DNA of 64,000 nucleotides from Rhodanobacter sp. B04 (lineage in GTDB: Bacteria; Pseudomonadota; Gammaproteobacteria; Xanthomonadales; Rhodanobacteraceae), in contig NZ_MUNV01000011.1 of assembly GCF_002001125.1 (NCBI RefSeq), positions 186,001-250,000 on the forward strand. The letters are read 5' to 3'. Each line of letters starts with the position of its first letter. Positions within the stretch are counted from its first letter, which is position 1. The position numbers and the translations under genes were made by a program. This document shows, piece by piece, positions 63,958-64,000 of this stretch. The notes beneath the pieces were generated by a model, which made no database searches, had not been told where the DNA came from, and saw nothing but the letters and a program-made list of their open reading frames with translations.

Positions 63958-63986
63958 TTGTCATTTGCGATTTACGCGAGTGTCAC
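63958..63986 (+). promoter_or_regulatory. Pho-box-like array at the right edge
   Basis: TTGTCAT (63958), GATTTAC (63969) and GTGTCAC (63980) start 11 bp apart on the plus strand, like PhoB half-sites. The outer two match well and the middle one poorly. The target gene would lie beyond the window. Confidence 0.5.
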
Positions 63987-64000
63987 ATTCATCACACAAA

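Overview
The window is about 64 kb of high-GC gammaproteobacterial chromosome. The gene order miaA-hfq-hflX-hflK-hflC-yjeT-purA, the rnr-rlmB pair, the complete pst-phoU set and the style of the TonB receptor, S46 peptidase, DUF748 and OmpA proteins point to the Xanthomonadales, most likely the Rhodanobacteraceae (Rhodanobacter/Dyella/Frateuria type). This placement is inferred from gene content only. No rRNA, CRISPR array, insertion sequence, integrase or phage gene is visible; one tRNA (Leu, anticodon CAG) is present.

Layout. 0-10 kb: a locus that reads as extracellular polyhydroxybutyrate (PHB) use. It holds the start of a GntP-type permease (left edge), a TonB-dependent receptor, a type II PHB depolymerase, a CrbS/MxtR-like transporter-fused hybrid kinase with its LuxR-type regulator, and a 3-hydroxybutyrate oligomer hydrolase lipoprotein. 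10-16.5 kb: ppiB-type isomerase, YidB and GlsB small proteins, an aminotransferase, mdh, and ahpC-ahpF behind an OxyR-like site. 16.5-22 kb: methylcitrate-cycle genes prpB-prpC and prpD, split by an oppositely oriented GST and a TerC-type Mn exporter behind a yybP-ykoY riboswitch. 22-33 kb: OmpA, a pseudouridine synthase, tdh/kbl (threonine to glycine) separated by a giant DUF748 protein, and an S46 dipeptidyl peptidase. 33-40.4 kb: the conserved miaA to purA block. 40.4-53.8 kb: a more variable block with hipBA behind two operators, a hydrolase, a secreted phospholipase D, a Sel1-like protein, two diguanylate cyclases flanking a sterol-desaturase-like protein, gcvP behind a tandem glycine riboswitch, another hydrolase and a VOC protein. 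53.9-58.3 kb: tRNA-Leu, rnr, rlmB, a small membrane protein, and gdx/sugE behind a guanidine-II riboswitch. 58.3-64 kb: pstSCAB-phoU behind an 11-bp-periodic Pho box, RNase T, and a second Pho-box-like array at the right edge.

The genes link around C2/C3/C4 acid and amino-acid carbon: PHB to 3-hydroxybutyrate to acetyl-CoA (with acetate sensing), propionate via methylcitrate, threonine to glycine, and glycine cleavage. The clearest regulatory content is three metabolite- or ion-sensing RNAs (Mn2+, glycine, guanidine), the hip operators, and the OxyR and Pho sites.
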